Below are positions 23,221 to 34,319 of a stretch of 64,000 nt of DNA, piece by piece. The stretch is taken from positions 10,716,213 to 10,780,212 of the forward strand of contig OZ234493.1 of NCBI GenBank assembly GCA_965153455.1, in the 5' to 3' direction. The position numbers and the translations under genes are program-made. The stretch's first letter is position 1. Each line of letters opens with the position of its first letter. This stretch comes from Sphagnum compactum (taxonomy: Eukaryota > Bryophyta > Sphagnopsida > Sphagnales). The notes beneath the pieces are model-generated. The model had not been told where the DNA came from and did no database searches. It saw only the letters and a program-made list of their open reading frames with translations.

Positions 23221-25715
23221 GCATGGTACTGTACATATCCCCAGAGGATCCAGATGCTGATCCTTTGGCAACCAGTTGGAGAATACAAAGGTCGGAGAAT
23301 GTACAAAATCCAGTTGTGATATGTGCACTATTGGACAGTGTGGGGAGTCCACTGGCCATGATGACAACATGGATTGTAGTTGTGAACAACACCTTAAACA
23401 AGCAGGTTCTGTCTAACTGCCAGCCTACCAACCAGCAACAGAAGAAGAAAAGGCAGCTCCCAATAAATCCAAGGGCAATAGCCAGGGCCAGTTTTTCTTC
23501 TCATGGGGGAGAAGTGCTCATCTTGCCTCTGTGTAGCATGATCACAAATCCAATACATGTATGCTCTGCATGTGAGGATTCCGCCAGTCACTGCATCTAC
23601 CCCCTTAACATGTGATCACCATTTAGCTGACAGGTATATTGTCCTTTTTTTCGTGTGCTCAGAAGAACCTGGATATGTGTATTTTCTTTCCAAGTTGCAT
23701 TGTTCCTCTTCTTTGCTTGTTTTTTGTGTAGTTCTTTCTCAAGATATACCCCAGCACTAGAGTTGGCCTGCATGGCAGTGGTGACCACCCATGCCTTCCC
23801 CAACCCCCATTGCTCTTCCTCAAACTTCTCTTGCTCTGTGCAAGCTAGGCATATGGGCTATGGCCACAAAGCTGCAGCACACATAGTCTTCCGATTATCG
23901 TCTCTCCTTAACCCTTGTAATTGTGCTTGAACAATTTCCAACAGTATGAAACTGACCCTTTTTAGCACCTAGGACCTGCAAACCGATTTGCAGCCTGTGA
24001 CTAGATTTCAGCTGCTTTAACAAAGCCAGTTTTTTGTTCACAGATTAGAAAGTAAGCTTGAGTTATTTCAGTTGCAACTTTGCATTTTTGAGGGTTTCAA
24101 CAGTTTTTGGTGGATTGGTGGGATGCTGTTGCATGCACACAATGTGCTGTTGATGATGGCACTGGTATGTTTTTTGGTCTACCAGCATGTTACTGTTCAA
24201 CTGTGGGGCACAGTTTCTAAAGTTTGTCATCATTTGCAGCATCCTTTGAATAGGCACTGTCATTTCAGTAGGTTTGGTAAATGTTGCAGTTTCGGTGTAT
24301 TGTACAGAATATTAGAAGGCTGAGTCTTGAACACCCTAAAGACCTGGTCTAGTCAGGTGGGTCACTCATTTGAGTAGTCCTCAATTTTGTCCTCTTACAA
24401 TTGTGGTCTAGTTTTTAAATTGTCATTTCTGCTGTGGTAATGAGCCCTCTTGAGTCATGAAGTTGTTGGGCCTGCAAGGTTTTCAGCTTTTGCAGAGTTG
24501 CTTAAACCTTTGCTCAGTTAAACAATCAACTTAGGGTACAATTGTATGCTCAAGGTGGCTGATGCCTTTTCATCTCTATGAGATGCAAGATTTCTTGAGA
24601 GTAGTGAAGAATAGTCTTGAAACTTCATTTTGCTGATAATTGACTGTTATTGCTGTTTCCATATGGTCCAAACTTGTTGATTGGCACATGTCATCTTCAA
24701 TGAGGTGATAGGAAAGGGGCAGGGATGTCTCTAGTCTTAAGGGTTCTGAAACTGCTGGAATATCTGGAAAACCAGCTGTGCAGACAGGGACAACAAGCAA
24801 TGGTGGAACAACACAAGTGCAAGCGTGGGTACAGGGAGCCATAGTCAAAATCAGTGCCACAACCCCTAGTGCTGAGGTTCTTGCATTTTCTACCATCCCA
24901 AGCACCAATTTGGTAGGGCCAGTTGTGCCCCTTCCATTGAGTGTTACTACACCAACTTTCCCAGAGACTCCTGCAGTGCATGCACCTTATTGGTGACTGC
25001 CACTTCCTTCACAGGTTGTGCCAGTTACTCCTCTTGTGTCTGATTTTTCATACACGTTAGCTTCAATGGTTTGTAGGTGTGGCTGGGTGGACTAGCAAAC
25101 CAATCACTAAGATAGGGCCATTGAAACAGGAGGTCATGGCTGGAGTCCAAGGCCCTGCAGCCACTGTTGTCGAAGTGGAGGATGGGGACCAAATTGTGAA
25201 CCACAGCATGGCCACCATCACCAAAGGGTCTGAGGAGGTTGCTAACCCTCAATCTGCTTGGGTGGGTTATGGAAATTGTGGTCAAGGCTACTCCTCAGAG
25301 GAGGTCAGAAGTGTATACTTTCAACTATCCACCTTGTCGCCCTATTTTGTTCACTCTACTCTTTTTTAGTTTTTCATTTTGTAGCATCTTAAGGTCCTGT
25401 GAGATCATTGGATAAGCTGTTTAGAGGATCATTTAGTGTAACCAGTGGCACCTTGCTTTCACCTTTGGTAGTCAGCCATTTGGTCACAAAGGAGCAGTAA
25501 AATTGACCAGACAGTGATAATGCTTGACACTGGCAGTTTTGCAGGTGAAGCATTTGCTTCTAGTTTTGGTGGATTTGTGGAAGAGGACAGCACAGCTGGC
25601 ACATCCCCAAGTCACAAGTGGGAAACAATACTCCCATTCCACAACTGCACTTCATTGATGGCTAGTTTAGTGTGGCTCCTGAAGTTCTGGAGGATTCCCT
25701 TGGATCTTGCATGCA
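23221..25715 (+). pseudogene. Mediator subunit 16 (MED16) partial copy, degenerate
   Basis: Six blocks in the order of the plant MED16 protein are found. 23221-23633: YISPEDPDADPLATSWRIQR, then AIARASFSSHGGEVLI, a shift, then DHHLADR before a GT. About 24106-24165: VDWWDAVACTQCAVDDG. About 24300-24322: YRILEG. About 24790-25060: VQAWVQGAIVKIS and TFPETPAV, then after a shift LIGDCHFLHR. About 25105-25305: KGSEEVANP and GQGYSSEEVR. About 25630-25715: LHFIDG, an in-frame stop, then VAPEVLEDSLG. MED16 is a tail subunit of the Mediator coactivator. The N-terminal part and the Cys-rich C-terminal domain are not found. Several frameshifts and a nonsense codon rule out a working protein. Introns are retained. 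Confidence 0.85.
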
Positions 25716-26444
25716 AAGTTTGTAACTAAACCTGCATCAAGATAGTTTTGTTGCACTTCACATGACCATAGGCTTATCATATCTTATGCTTAGGGGTTTC
25801 TGCAAGGTTAGGCTGAAGCTTCTGTTTTTGTACCTGGTGTGATAGAAAGTTTGGATGGCTAGAAGATCAAAGGTGGAATGAATTGTAATTAAACATGATG
25901 TCCATTTACATCTCGGCCATTATTTGTCACCTATTCCCAAAAATCCTGCATCTTGCTGCTGTGGAAAAAGTTTTCTGCAGCTTGGTTGTTACTGACTGAC
26001 AAACAAGAGGAGAATCATATTTCCCCTAAAACTCTGATGATTGTGAGAGTAAACTGGGGTTACTTATTTGTGGATAACATTCATTTGAATACTGGGTATG
26101 CCATGAAACAATTTGCTTACTTACCATGCACACCATCATTCCGCACTATTTGGTTGACAAATTTGGATTGTGTACTTGTCAACTAGCATAAGAAGAATAC
26201 GAAGGAAAAAGAAGTGCTCGATGAAAAAATTGGATCAGAAAATTAGGCATGAATCCCGCAAATTTCTTTTTGGCACCAAAAGAAATCCAGTGCGACTCAT
26301 ATAAATGGTGTTTGTGAAAACAAATGTGCCAAATGTGCCAGATTTTGAGAATTTTGTTTTTCTGAAATCACCATATTTGGACAGCAGCCTCAAGTGGGTT
26401 GCCAAAATATAGCAGGATTAATTTTCTACCTTCCTCTTTGACCT

Positions 26445-26491
26445 GTAGCCAAATGGCTAATTCCTTTGGTGGATGATCTCTAATGTGGCTA
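26445..26491. repeat. dispersed foldback repeat core, copy 3
   Basis: It begins GTAGCCAAA and ends GTGGCTAC with the same interior (ggatgat) as copies 1, 2 and 4. The complementary ends are kept apart from one mismatch. Confidence 0.5.
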
Positions 26492-26934
26492 CATCATGAA
26501 ATTGAGAAAAACCCAGCATGAAATATGGAGTTAAACCTTTTTAATGAGTTGTTGAACAGAATTTAATAAAACTTTCTCCAGAGGTTATGACCAGTGTTGT
26601 ATGGGTATATTGTTTTTGATACGTCCTAGGGTAAGGATATATGCAAAATTTTAATTTATTTACCCATGGTCAGGGTAAAAAAGGATAAAGAAAGGGTAAA
26701 TAATTTATCTTATTTATTAAAAATGAGAATATATTTTTCACACTTTTTGGAATTTATTTATACAACTATCGCAAGCCTAAATCCAGTGGGACAATGCACA
26801 CATGTGATGTCAAATTAAAATAATAAAATTGTATTGAAACATTTTAATTTTTAAATTCCTAAACATACATAAAATGAGAAAGCATTGAGATCAAATTGGA
26901 CATGTCACTTGGCTTACTAAACATAAATGCAAAT

Positions 26935-28480
26935 CTAAAAATGAAAATATGCCATATCAACAAGCTCAACATAGTGATTTAATTTGCCTTCAAACTCCTT
27001 TTCAATTTGATCTAAAAAATCCACTTCTACACCCCCAAAGTCATCAAAAGATTTAACACCTACAAATATTTCACAACTAAAGCATGGATCATTTGGCCAA
27101 TTCTTGAAAATTAATACAAGTTTATTTAAGTTTTGATTTCCAAGTCGACATTTACAAAGCCCTGTCAAAATTCCAACAATAAAAAAAATTAATTTTATTT
27201 CAATTTGATTTCCCACAATACCTAAAATCTAACTTGCCAAGTATCCAACAACAAGAAATTGTGCTTCATGTGCTTTCCATCACTTTAATGGATCTTCACA
27301 AGACTTTACAACCAATTGCAAATTTCAAAAACATGCAAGTTCTTGTTGCACCTATAGTTAAAAAACAATTTGTTAACATTACACATTTGATTTAAATATG
27401 TTTTATTAAAATTTATGATTATAGAAATTAAAGACTTACATATGATTGCAAAAACCAAAAACCTACATGTTCCATAACAATTTGATTTTGAATCAATCTT
27501 GCAACAAACACCACCAATGGTCATTCTTGGGGGCTATAATTTGATGGGTGTTTTGCAAAAGGATTAACTTTTTGATAAGTTAAATACAAAAGGGGAATTA
27601 GAGTTTCATAATCATACCTTGTTGTTACAATTGTGAGTTTTTCTATTCCCACATAATTATTTAAAATAGAAAGATCCTTGAATTTGGGATTAAGCATTAG
27701 AGCCAACATCATGTGAGTTTTTTTTTAATCAAATTGATGCAAAAAAAATTTGAAATGGAGAGAGCACATGAATGAATTCCAATTGCATCCTACTTATTGA
27801 TAAGAGTACTTTTGCATCACATTGAGATGCAAGAATAAAATTCATTTGGATTTCCAGTTCCAAGTTTCTCACTTGTCAATTTCACACAAAGGTTAATTCC
27901 ATTTGCAAGTGCATTGCTTAACAACCAACAACCACAACGTTGATTCAACACACAACTTGATACAACTAGGTTAGGGTTGAAGCAATGAATTTTGGAATGG
28001 CCAAATTTGTGCTATTGGCATTGTAAAGTCAATGTTTGTTGATTATAACAAACATGAATTATAAGGGCTTACTAGAACATTACCACTTTGGATGCAAACC
28101 TTGTCTTCACTGGTGTGCTTAGCTTCCTTGGTTACAAACATGTAGCCAAACAAGGTTTTTTCCACTCTACCTTTCTTTTTCTTAATTTTTTCAGTCATGT
28201 TATACACTTGTTTGAATTGAAGATTATACAGATTTGATGCTCACATGTTGTCAACCTAAACTACCTTCTGATCATAAGTGGCATATTAACTAGCTTTAGA
28301 AAGGACATGTCCAAAACAAACACCTTCAAGTGGTGCCAATATTTCCAATTTTTCAAAATTAACAATTTGTTTAAGAACACTTGTCATTGTAAACATATTC
28401 ATGCCTTCATCTTTCACACAACAAATAATTTTATTAGTCAACTTGTATTTTTTAAACAAAGCTTGCAATTGACTAGCAAA
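26935..28480 (-). pseudogene. hAT-superfamily transposase remnant
   Basis: Read on the minus strand, blocks appear in protein order but in different frames. 28468-28286: TNKIICCVKDEGMNMFTM and GVCFGHVLSKAS. About 28145-28075: PRKLSTPVKTRFASKVVM. 27712-27521: ALMLNPKFKDLSILNNYVG with YDYETLIPLL. 27216-26935: KNWPNDPCFSC with EKEFEG. These match the plant hAT-like transposase family (RNase H-like fold), where KDEG and LDPRFK blocks are typical. The blocks are separated by AT-rich DNA and stops, so the gene is dead. The BED zinc finger and terminal repeats were not found. Confidence 0.75.
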
Positions 28481-29830
28481 ATTAATTCCAATAGTGCCTT
28501 ATGCCTCAAATACACCAATTGTAACATGTTTTGGTTATGAATCCAATGTTGAGAAATTAATCACAAGGACAAAAATATCAAGTTTGTTTTGCTAGAAAAG
28601 AGAAGGGGTCTTGTGCTTACTCCTAAGAGCAAGAAACAAGTCTTACATATTTATAGGTGTAAAATTATAGGTGTAAAGTTTAGATCGCACCTATGGATAT
28701 GCTAAATGCACAAGAGGTTGTAACTTGTAATGATAATCCCATTAAACCTTTTTTCATATTGTCAACATAATATTGGACCCAATTATCATTATTTTCATGT
28801 TACCTACGTTCACAAATAAACATAAAATCCCACATATTTTTAAGTAGTGGGTTGGTACACCACCCTTTTCTTTTCTTTTTTGGTGTTAGCAAAAAAGTTA
28901 CGTCATTTTTCTTTCAAATCTTTTTTCTTTTTGAATTTTCTTAGTTTTCTCCTTTTTACATTTGTTTTCATTTGTGTTCAAGATGTTCTAAATAGTGTCT
29001 CATTTCATTCTTGCGCTTTACTCTGCATCTAATTTTGCAGTATATGTTTGTGTTATGATTTCATCTTTTGCCCTAACATTGCTTTCTCAAATTTTATTGC
29101 AATAATTTTTTCACAATGTGTTCCAACATATTTATCAACTTTTCATTTTTTTCATGTCAATTTTCTTCTATTGTTTCCAACATCAACATTTCTTCATCAC
29201 TACAACTTTCTTTTGTTGCTTGTAGTTTCAACATTTTTTCATCATTATGTCATTTTCTATTTCTACAACATTTCACTTTGCATCTTCATTGTTTGCAACA
29301 TCGACCTTCACAATGTCATTGCTACATCAAGGCACTTGCTTCTTTGTTTTTTTGTGAACATTTCACTGTTTTTTTTATTCTCTCAATTTTATTTTATTTT
29401 TGTTATTTTTTGCAATAAACACCACAAGGACCCTAAAATTTGTTTTGCTTGCACAATTTTTGCAATTGTTGATCCAAGCACAAGATCTTATGATCTCATG
29501 ATGTTTGGTCATTTGAATTTGGAGTTTGCATTCAACTTTGATTGTGGTGAATTGTAGTCCATTTCTTTTTATGAAGCCTCAAACAATAATAGGTATGTAT
29601 TGGAATTGATGGTTAATGCATTGATCTTCCATAACTATAACATTTTTTCTATATATGAAGTGTAGTTGAGTCAAAAGTTAGGTGATTGGGTTAAGGCACA
29701 GTTCACAACTTGATATTCACAACTTTTTATGATTCGGTATGATGACAAAAGGTGGATATATATAACACTTTTGAGTCAATAGGTCCTTGTGAAATAATTG
29801 AAACAAAAAATGAAGGAAAATGATACCAAA
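28481..29830. other. AT-rich spacer with T-rich frames
   Basis: Plus-strand frames here (for example 29048-29557) are open because the DNA is T- and TTC-rich; they translate to runs of F, S, H and L without a domain. It may include the 5' part of the PIF/Harbinger element that follows. Confidence 0.55.
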
Positions 29831-29834
29831 TAGA

Positions 29835-30720
29835 AGTGCATAGTTCTTGTGAACATTAAGGTAGCTTGTTTAGTAAACAAATTAACACATTCTTCAAAAT
29901 ATCTATAGTGTAATGAAGTTTTTGACATTTCGAAATCAATTGTTCATTTAGTGCTTCAAAAGTTTGTTCATGTTGTAAATGATGTTTTCAAGGCTCAACT
30001 CTAATGGCTTAAAACATGAAAGATTGTTACACATCATGGAGGGATTTAAAGAATTATTCAGGTTGCTAGGCATTCAAGGTGCCATAGATGTAGTTCAAAT
30101 TTACATCAAAAAGTTGAAGGTTGTTGTTTTTGTAGGAGGTTATTATTCATTCGAATAAAAAACATATAGCTTGCAACTACAAGCAATTATTGATAACAAA
30201 ATTGAATTTTTGACATTTTTGTGGGGCTGTTTAGAGTCTTGTGCTTATCCTTAATTACCAAAAAACCATGTTGGGGGATCATTTCAATGACCACACCTCC
30301 CATGATGGTATGGAACCATATTTGATTACGGACAAGGGTTATCCACTACTTCCATGGTTAATGATACATCACAAGCAAACATGAATGCAACATTTTGTGT
30401 TGGAAACATTGTACAACAAATAGTTGTGTCATGCCAATGGAAAATAACTTTGGCATTTTAAAGAAAAACTTCCAAGAATTGATGATCAAGTCCAACCTAC
30501 ATGTGTATTCCCTCCCATACATGTTTTTTATTGTTGCATGTTAGATAACATGGTATTGAATGGGAAGGATGTTGATATTGATGAATTGATGTTGCAATTG
30601 GTTGTGGAAAATGTGTTAAAAGGATATAGATATGGTGAAATGAGAAGGGATGATGAACAAGAGACTCCAAGAGATCAAGTATATGACCATTCATCATTAA
30701 GATCATACAAGATGTGAATT
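29835..30720 (+). pseudogene. PIF/Harbinger transposase remnant (DDE_Tnp_4 type)
   Basis: Matching blocks occur in order on the plus strand in shifting frames: SIVHLVLQKFVHVVNDVF, then GIQGAIDVVQI (containing the first catalytic Asp position), SLQLQAIIDNK, DGMEPYLITDKGYPLLPWLM, ENNFGILKKNF, SNLHVYSLPY, and NMVLNGKDVDIDELMLQL. This is the order of HARBI1-like nucleases. Several frameshifts and stops break the frame, so it is inactive. A Myb/SANT-like partner gene, typical of autonomous PIF/Harbinger elements, lies just downstream on the other strand. Terminal repeats were not located. Confidence 0.82.
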
Positions 30721-31308
30721 GACAATTGGTCTTCAAAATCTTCTAAAAAACTATGTAAGTCAACTTGTGAAAGCAACAATTCTTGATTTTTGATAAATGC
30801 ATGACACATTTTGATGTTTAGGTTTGATAACATAATCACCAAGCTTTTGTTCATCTTGTGAACTTTATTTTTTCTTGACTTAACATAACATAAGTGTTTT
30901 TTGAAGTTGTGATTTTAAACCTTGGAATGGTGTTGTCCAATGTCACATTGATTATCATTTTTTTTAATCCCATCCAAGATACCCTTATTGTTCTTATTGG
31001 TAGATTCAAGGATATGAAAAAACATATTATTATGTTTCCTTTTGATTCATGTGTTTTTAAATGCAAGTGTTGAACAATTGCCATCCACAAGATTAATATG
31101 GACAATAGGTTCATGGTTGAAGCTTGGACAAGGTTTCGAAGTTTTAGACAAGTTCACAAAACTTGGCATTCGTGCTCCTTATACATTGATTTACAATTGA
31201 AGATTTTCATTTCCATCTTGAGTTTCTTGTGCAAGTTTGTCTATAGATTACATCATTTTCAACATTCATGTCCGTGAAATGCATGGGAGCATTGATAACC
31301 TTTTCCCT

Positions 31309-31550
31309 TTAAAAATCATCAATCAATTCATAATATTCCTTGTTGAATTGATGAGGTAAATGGAACCTCTTTTTTTCTTCACACAATTTGAAATCCCAAA
31401 AATAGATATGGATTCTAATCCCTTTATCATAAATTTGTAATTTTTTTGTAATCAGAGTTGAAGGTGTTCCACTTAGTTTTACACATAGTTCCATTTCTTG
31501 GAAATTTACTATTGATATTTTTTTGCAATTTGTCAATAAGGTTTCTTAAC
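31309..31550 (-). pseudogene. Myb/SANT-like protein remnant of a PIF/Harbinger element
   Basis: The minus-strand frame contains the features of the Myb/SANT-like accessory protein of PIF/Harbinger elements: a lysine/tryptophan-rich helix region, and a C-terminal block like 'FWDFKLCEEKKRFHLP' followed by HQFNKEYYELIDDF. It is convergent with the transposase remnant, as in complete elements. In the autonomous element this protein helps bind the ends and import the transposase. The upstream part (about 30850-31114, minus) is not recognisable. Confidence 0.6.
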
Positions 31551-32250
31551 CTTGCACCGATGGCAACATATGTGCACACATATCAATGAGGGCTACCTAA
31601 TATCTTGTGGGAGAAGGAATTTTATTTTTTATTTTTTGAAAAAGAAAAATGTTACTTATAATAAGTAGGTGCGTAAATAGGTAGTACCTATTTATCATAT
31701 AATGTACAATAATATGTTAAGATGCTGGAAGCCAACAAAAAAAAAAAGTCATTAAAAAAATTAATTACTTGTTGAACTTACCATATCACTTAACATGTTA
31801 TGATTTCAATTACATATTTTGATATAGTTTATCAGCATGGGAACATGAAATAAGAAATAAATGAAATACACCAGAATAATAATCTCACAAATGGGACTTT
31901 CAAAATGTTTACAATGGACAAAAATTCAAAAAAATGAAGTTCAAGAAATTAATCTGTAAATTTCACTTTTACAAATCATTCTAAAATTTTAATCATCATT
32001 TTAATTTTTATTATGATCATTTTTTTTTCAAATGTGAAAAGTTTTATTTAGCTTTCACTTCAAAAGGAAAGTTTTCTAAATATATGTGAAAAAAGGTAAG
32101 AATAATGGTAAAAAAGGTGGAGGTTTATCATTTAATAATCATTTTTAGAAATATAATTTTTATAATCATGGAACTTACAAAATGTGTTTTTTTCTTTTTT
32201 TTTTCCTTCTCTTTGGACCCCTCCTACTTTCAGAGCTTATAACTTTCTTC
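31551..32250. other. AT-rich spacer
   Basis: No gene or clear repeat unit recognised. It contains GTAGGT-like short motifs near 31665-31695. Confidence 0.55.
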
Positions 32251-32251
32251 T

Positions 32252-32461
32252 TTCTTGTTCATTTTAAACGATTTAAAGTTCTATAGGAGCGCCACCTTGA
32301 GTTTCACAAATCATCTTGAAAGTGTAATAGCAATAGAGCAACATACAAGGAATTTTTTCTTGTTCATTTTAAATGATTTAAAGTTCTATAGGAGCGCCAC
32401 CTTGAGTTTTACAAATCATCTTGGAACTGTAATAGCAATAGAGCAACATACAAGGAATTTT
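32252..32461. repeat. 105-bp tandem duplication
   Basis: Two head-to-tail copies of a 105-bp unit are nearly identical; 'tgttcatttt' starts at 32256 and 32361. The unit contains 'ctataggagcgccaccttga'. Few substitutions separate the copies, so the duplication is recent. The reading frame through it is open because 105 is divisible by three. Confidence 0.92.
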
Positions 32462-32744
32462 TTGGGTGTTTGAAAACTTGCTTTGTTATGTTCGATGATT
32501 TGTTATTTTGAGTTTTTATAGCCCCTAGGTTGGAGGGTAGTAGTAGTACTAGCCTTTTTTTTGGCTGTCTGCATATATAGCCAAAATGAGAAATTGAAAA
32601 TCAAAAGTGCTAAAATCAGGTACTTGATAAGATTTTCAATAGTCAAAACTCAAAAACCAAAATTTAATATCCATACCATGGTTCAAGTAGGTAGCCAAAA
32701 ATATAGAAGAACGGTTTAAAAAAATTACTTTGATAATTTAGCTT

Positions 32745-32794
32745 GTAGCCAAATTTGACTATATCTTCCTATGGATGATCGCCAGTTTGGCTAC
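32745..32794. repeat. dispersed foldback repeat core, copy 4
   Basis: The ends GTAGCCAAA and TTTGGCTAC are perfect 9-bp inverted repeats enclosing about 32 bp. This is the cleanest of four copies in the window. Confidence 0.6.
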
Positions 32795-33783
32795 ATCACA
32801 AAATTGACAACCAAAAAAAGAGAAAAAAACATTGGAGGGGTTGCCTTATATCCGTCGAATATCCCTCTTAGAAAAAGAGGAAATGATCCCACAAGTACTG
32901 GTTAGGAGGACGGATCTTACAGCTACTTGTAGGTGCAAGGTCCATCTGGCTCTCAAATAGTAGGCATTAAGATACATACAGCTCCTAAATAATAGGCACA
33001 AGGTCCCTCCTACTCCTCGACCCTACCACCACGACATGATCTACCTATGTTTAGGCCTCATGGGTTTGGGACCCTTCCAAAACAGGCATGCAGGGCCCAA
33101 CTAACTCGCCTACCAAAGCCTCAACCTATAGACCTCCTTTATGTGCGCGTGGCGTCGCCTTCGTGGATGATTTGTGGATGATTCACATCCACGAGGAGCT
33201 TCATTCCAGTCAGTAATAAAAAGGTTTCCCTGTCGCCGCCACAAGACATCACAACGGTCGTCCCCCCGCCGGGAGTTTGCCTGTAACCGTTGCACGACTC
33301 TTCTAACCGTTGCTGCTGGACGTGGCCATCGCTGCTATCCTTGAACCTCGACGCAGACGGTGTGTGGTGCTCTGCATCTCATCAGTATTTGTCGCTCGCT
33401 GTCTCTGCCTGCTGCTGCTACTCTGTTTGGGTCTGTCTTCTGTCTGGTCGTGCATATCCCAGATCTCTTCTGTTGTTCCTTGGTGATGTAGAAACAAACT
33501 TGTCAGAGATAGATTGCTGTATTTCCTTTTTTTTTTTTTTTTTTGTTTTCTTCCGGTTTAGTTGCTTTCCATTGTGTTCTCGACGGCTTGAATCATGTTG
33601 CGATCCGAATTGATGTTTTGTGTGAAAGTCTACAAACTGTTCTGAGCCTTTTAGGGTTCGAATTTCGGAGTTGGGGGTTTTTTTTCCCTGAGGTGTTCTG
33701 GAAGGTTGGGGAGCGGGGAGTGGGGCGGGGGAGGGGGGAGACGGGGGTGCGTGTTTGCGACATTGTTTGTTGGAATCGTTGTG

Positions 33784-34311
33784 ATGGGTATTACCAATGT
33801 GCAGCATGTGAGCAAGGCGGCTGCCGAGGGGCTGACCGCCAAGTTCAGCGACCTGTGTGACCCGCAAGAGCTCCTCAAGCACCAGTCGCAGCAACAGCAG
33901 CGGAGGACACGAATGTCACAGCTGGCTTCCAAGTCCAGGCAGGCCACCAAAACATTTCGCCAAATCCGTCTCCGCGAGAAAACACTGGATGAGGTACTTA
34001 CTTAGTACTTGTCCCTCAGCTATCCCAGAAGAACATTTGTGTTCTCTGATTCCTCTCTCAAATCTCTCTCTGTTTGTTCCAAGGACTGTGGACTTATGGT
34101 GGTACGTGTGTGTCAGGTAAAGTTCTCTTCCACAGCTGAAGAGGCCTTTGTGATGTCGCTGATTCCGTTACGGACGGAGTCCACGCTCATCAAGCTGAGG
34201 AGGTCGCAGAGCTTGAAAATGCCAAGGGCAATAACCCCAACGCCAGCCAAGAGCTACTATTCTGCAGGGGTTACTAAGAAGGTAATCCTCAAATATTCTT
34301 CTTCTTCTTAG
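33784..34311 (+). CDS. candidate small gene of unknown function, two or more exons
   Basis: I do not recognise this gene. A plausible model has exon 1 at 33784-33993 (ATG to a GTACTT donor) and exon 2 at 34117-34281 (after GTGTCAG, to a GTAATC donor), both in phase 0. Reading on past the second donor reaches a stop at 34311. Exon 1 encodes 70 residues starting MGITNVQHVSKAAAEGLTAK, with a short Gln run and a Ser/Arg/Lys-rich end. Exon 2 encodes 55 residues with the basic block STLIKLRRSQSLKMPRAITP. Base composition is markedly more balanced than the flanks, and a CT/TG-rich stretch (33120-33780) upstream resembles a plant leader. No signal peptide or membrane segment is seen. A third exon may follow but phases are uncertain. 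A gene fragment carried by a transposon is also possible. Confidence 0.45.
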
Positions 34312-34319
34312 CAGTTTCT

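Larger units (their letters stand above)
21734..26530 (+). mobile_element. gene-fragment-bearing island, possible transposon with captured sequence
   Basis: Base composition becomes clearly more balanced near 21735 and returns to AT-rich after about 26540. Inside lie partial, intron-containing, frameshifted copies of two unrelated genes, casein kinase 2 alpha and MED16, in the same orientation (separate entries). Fragments of unlinked genes with introns kept and joined head to tail are what Helitrons and Pack-MULE-like elements produce. I could not define terminal inverted repeats or a Helitron TC...CTRR end, so the carrier is inferred. A segmental duplication is the alternative. The stretch 21735-22720 has no recognised homology. 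Confidence 0.4.

Noticed and set aside
29048-29557. 169-residue open frame
   Set aside because: T-rich low-complexity DNA giving F, S, L and H runs; no domain, no codon bias, no splice context.
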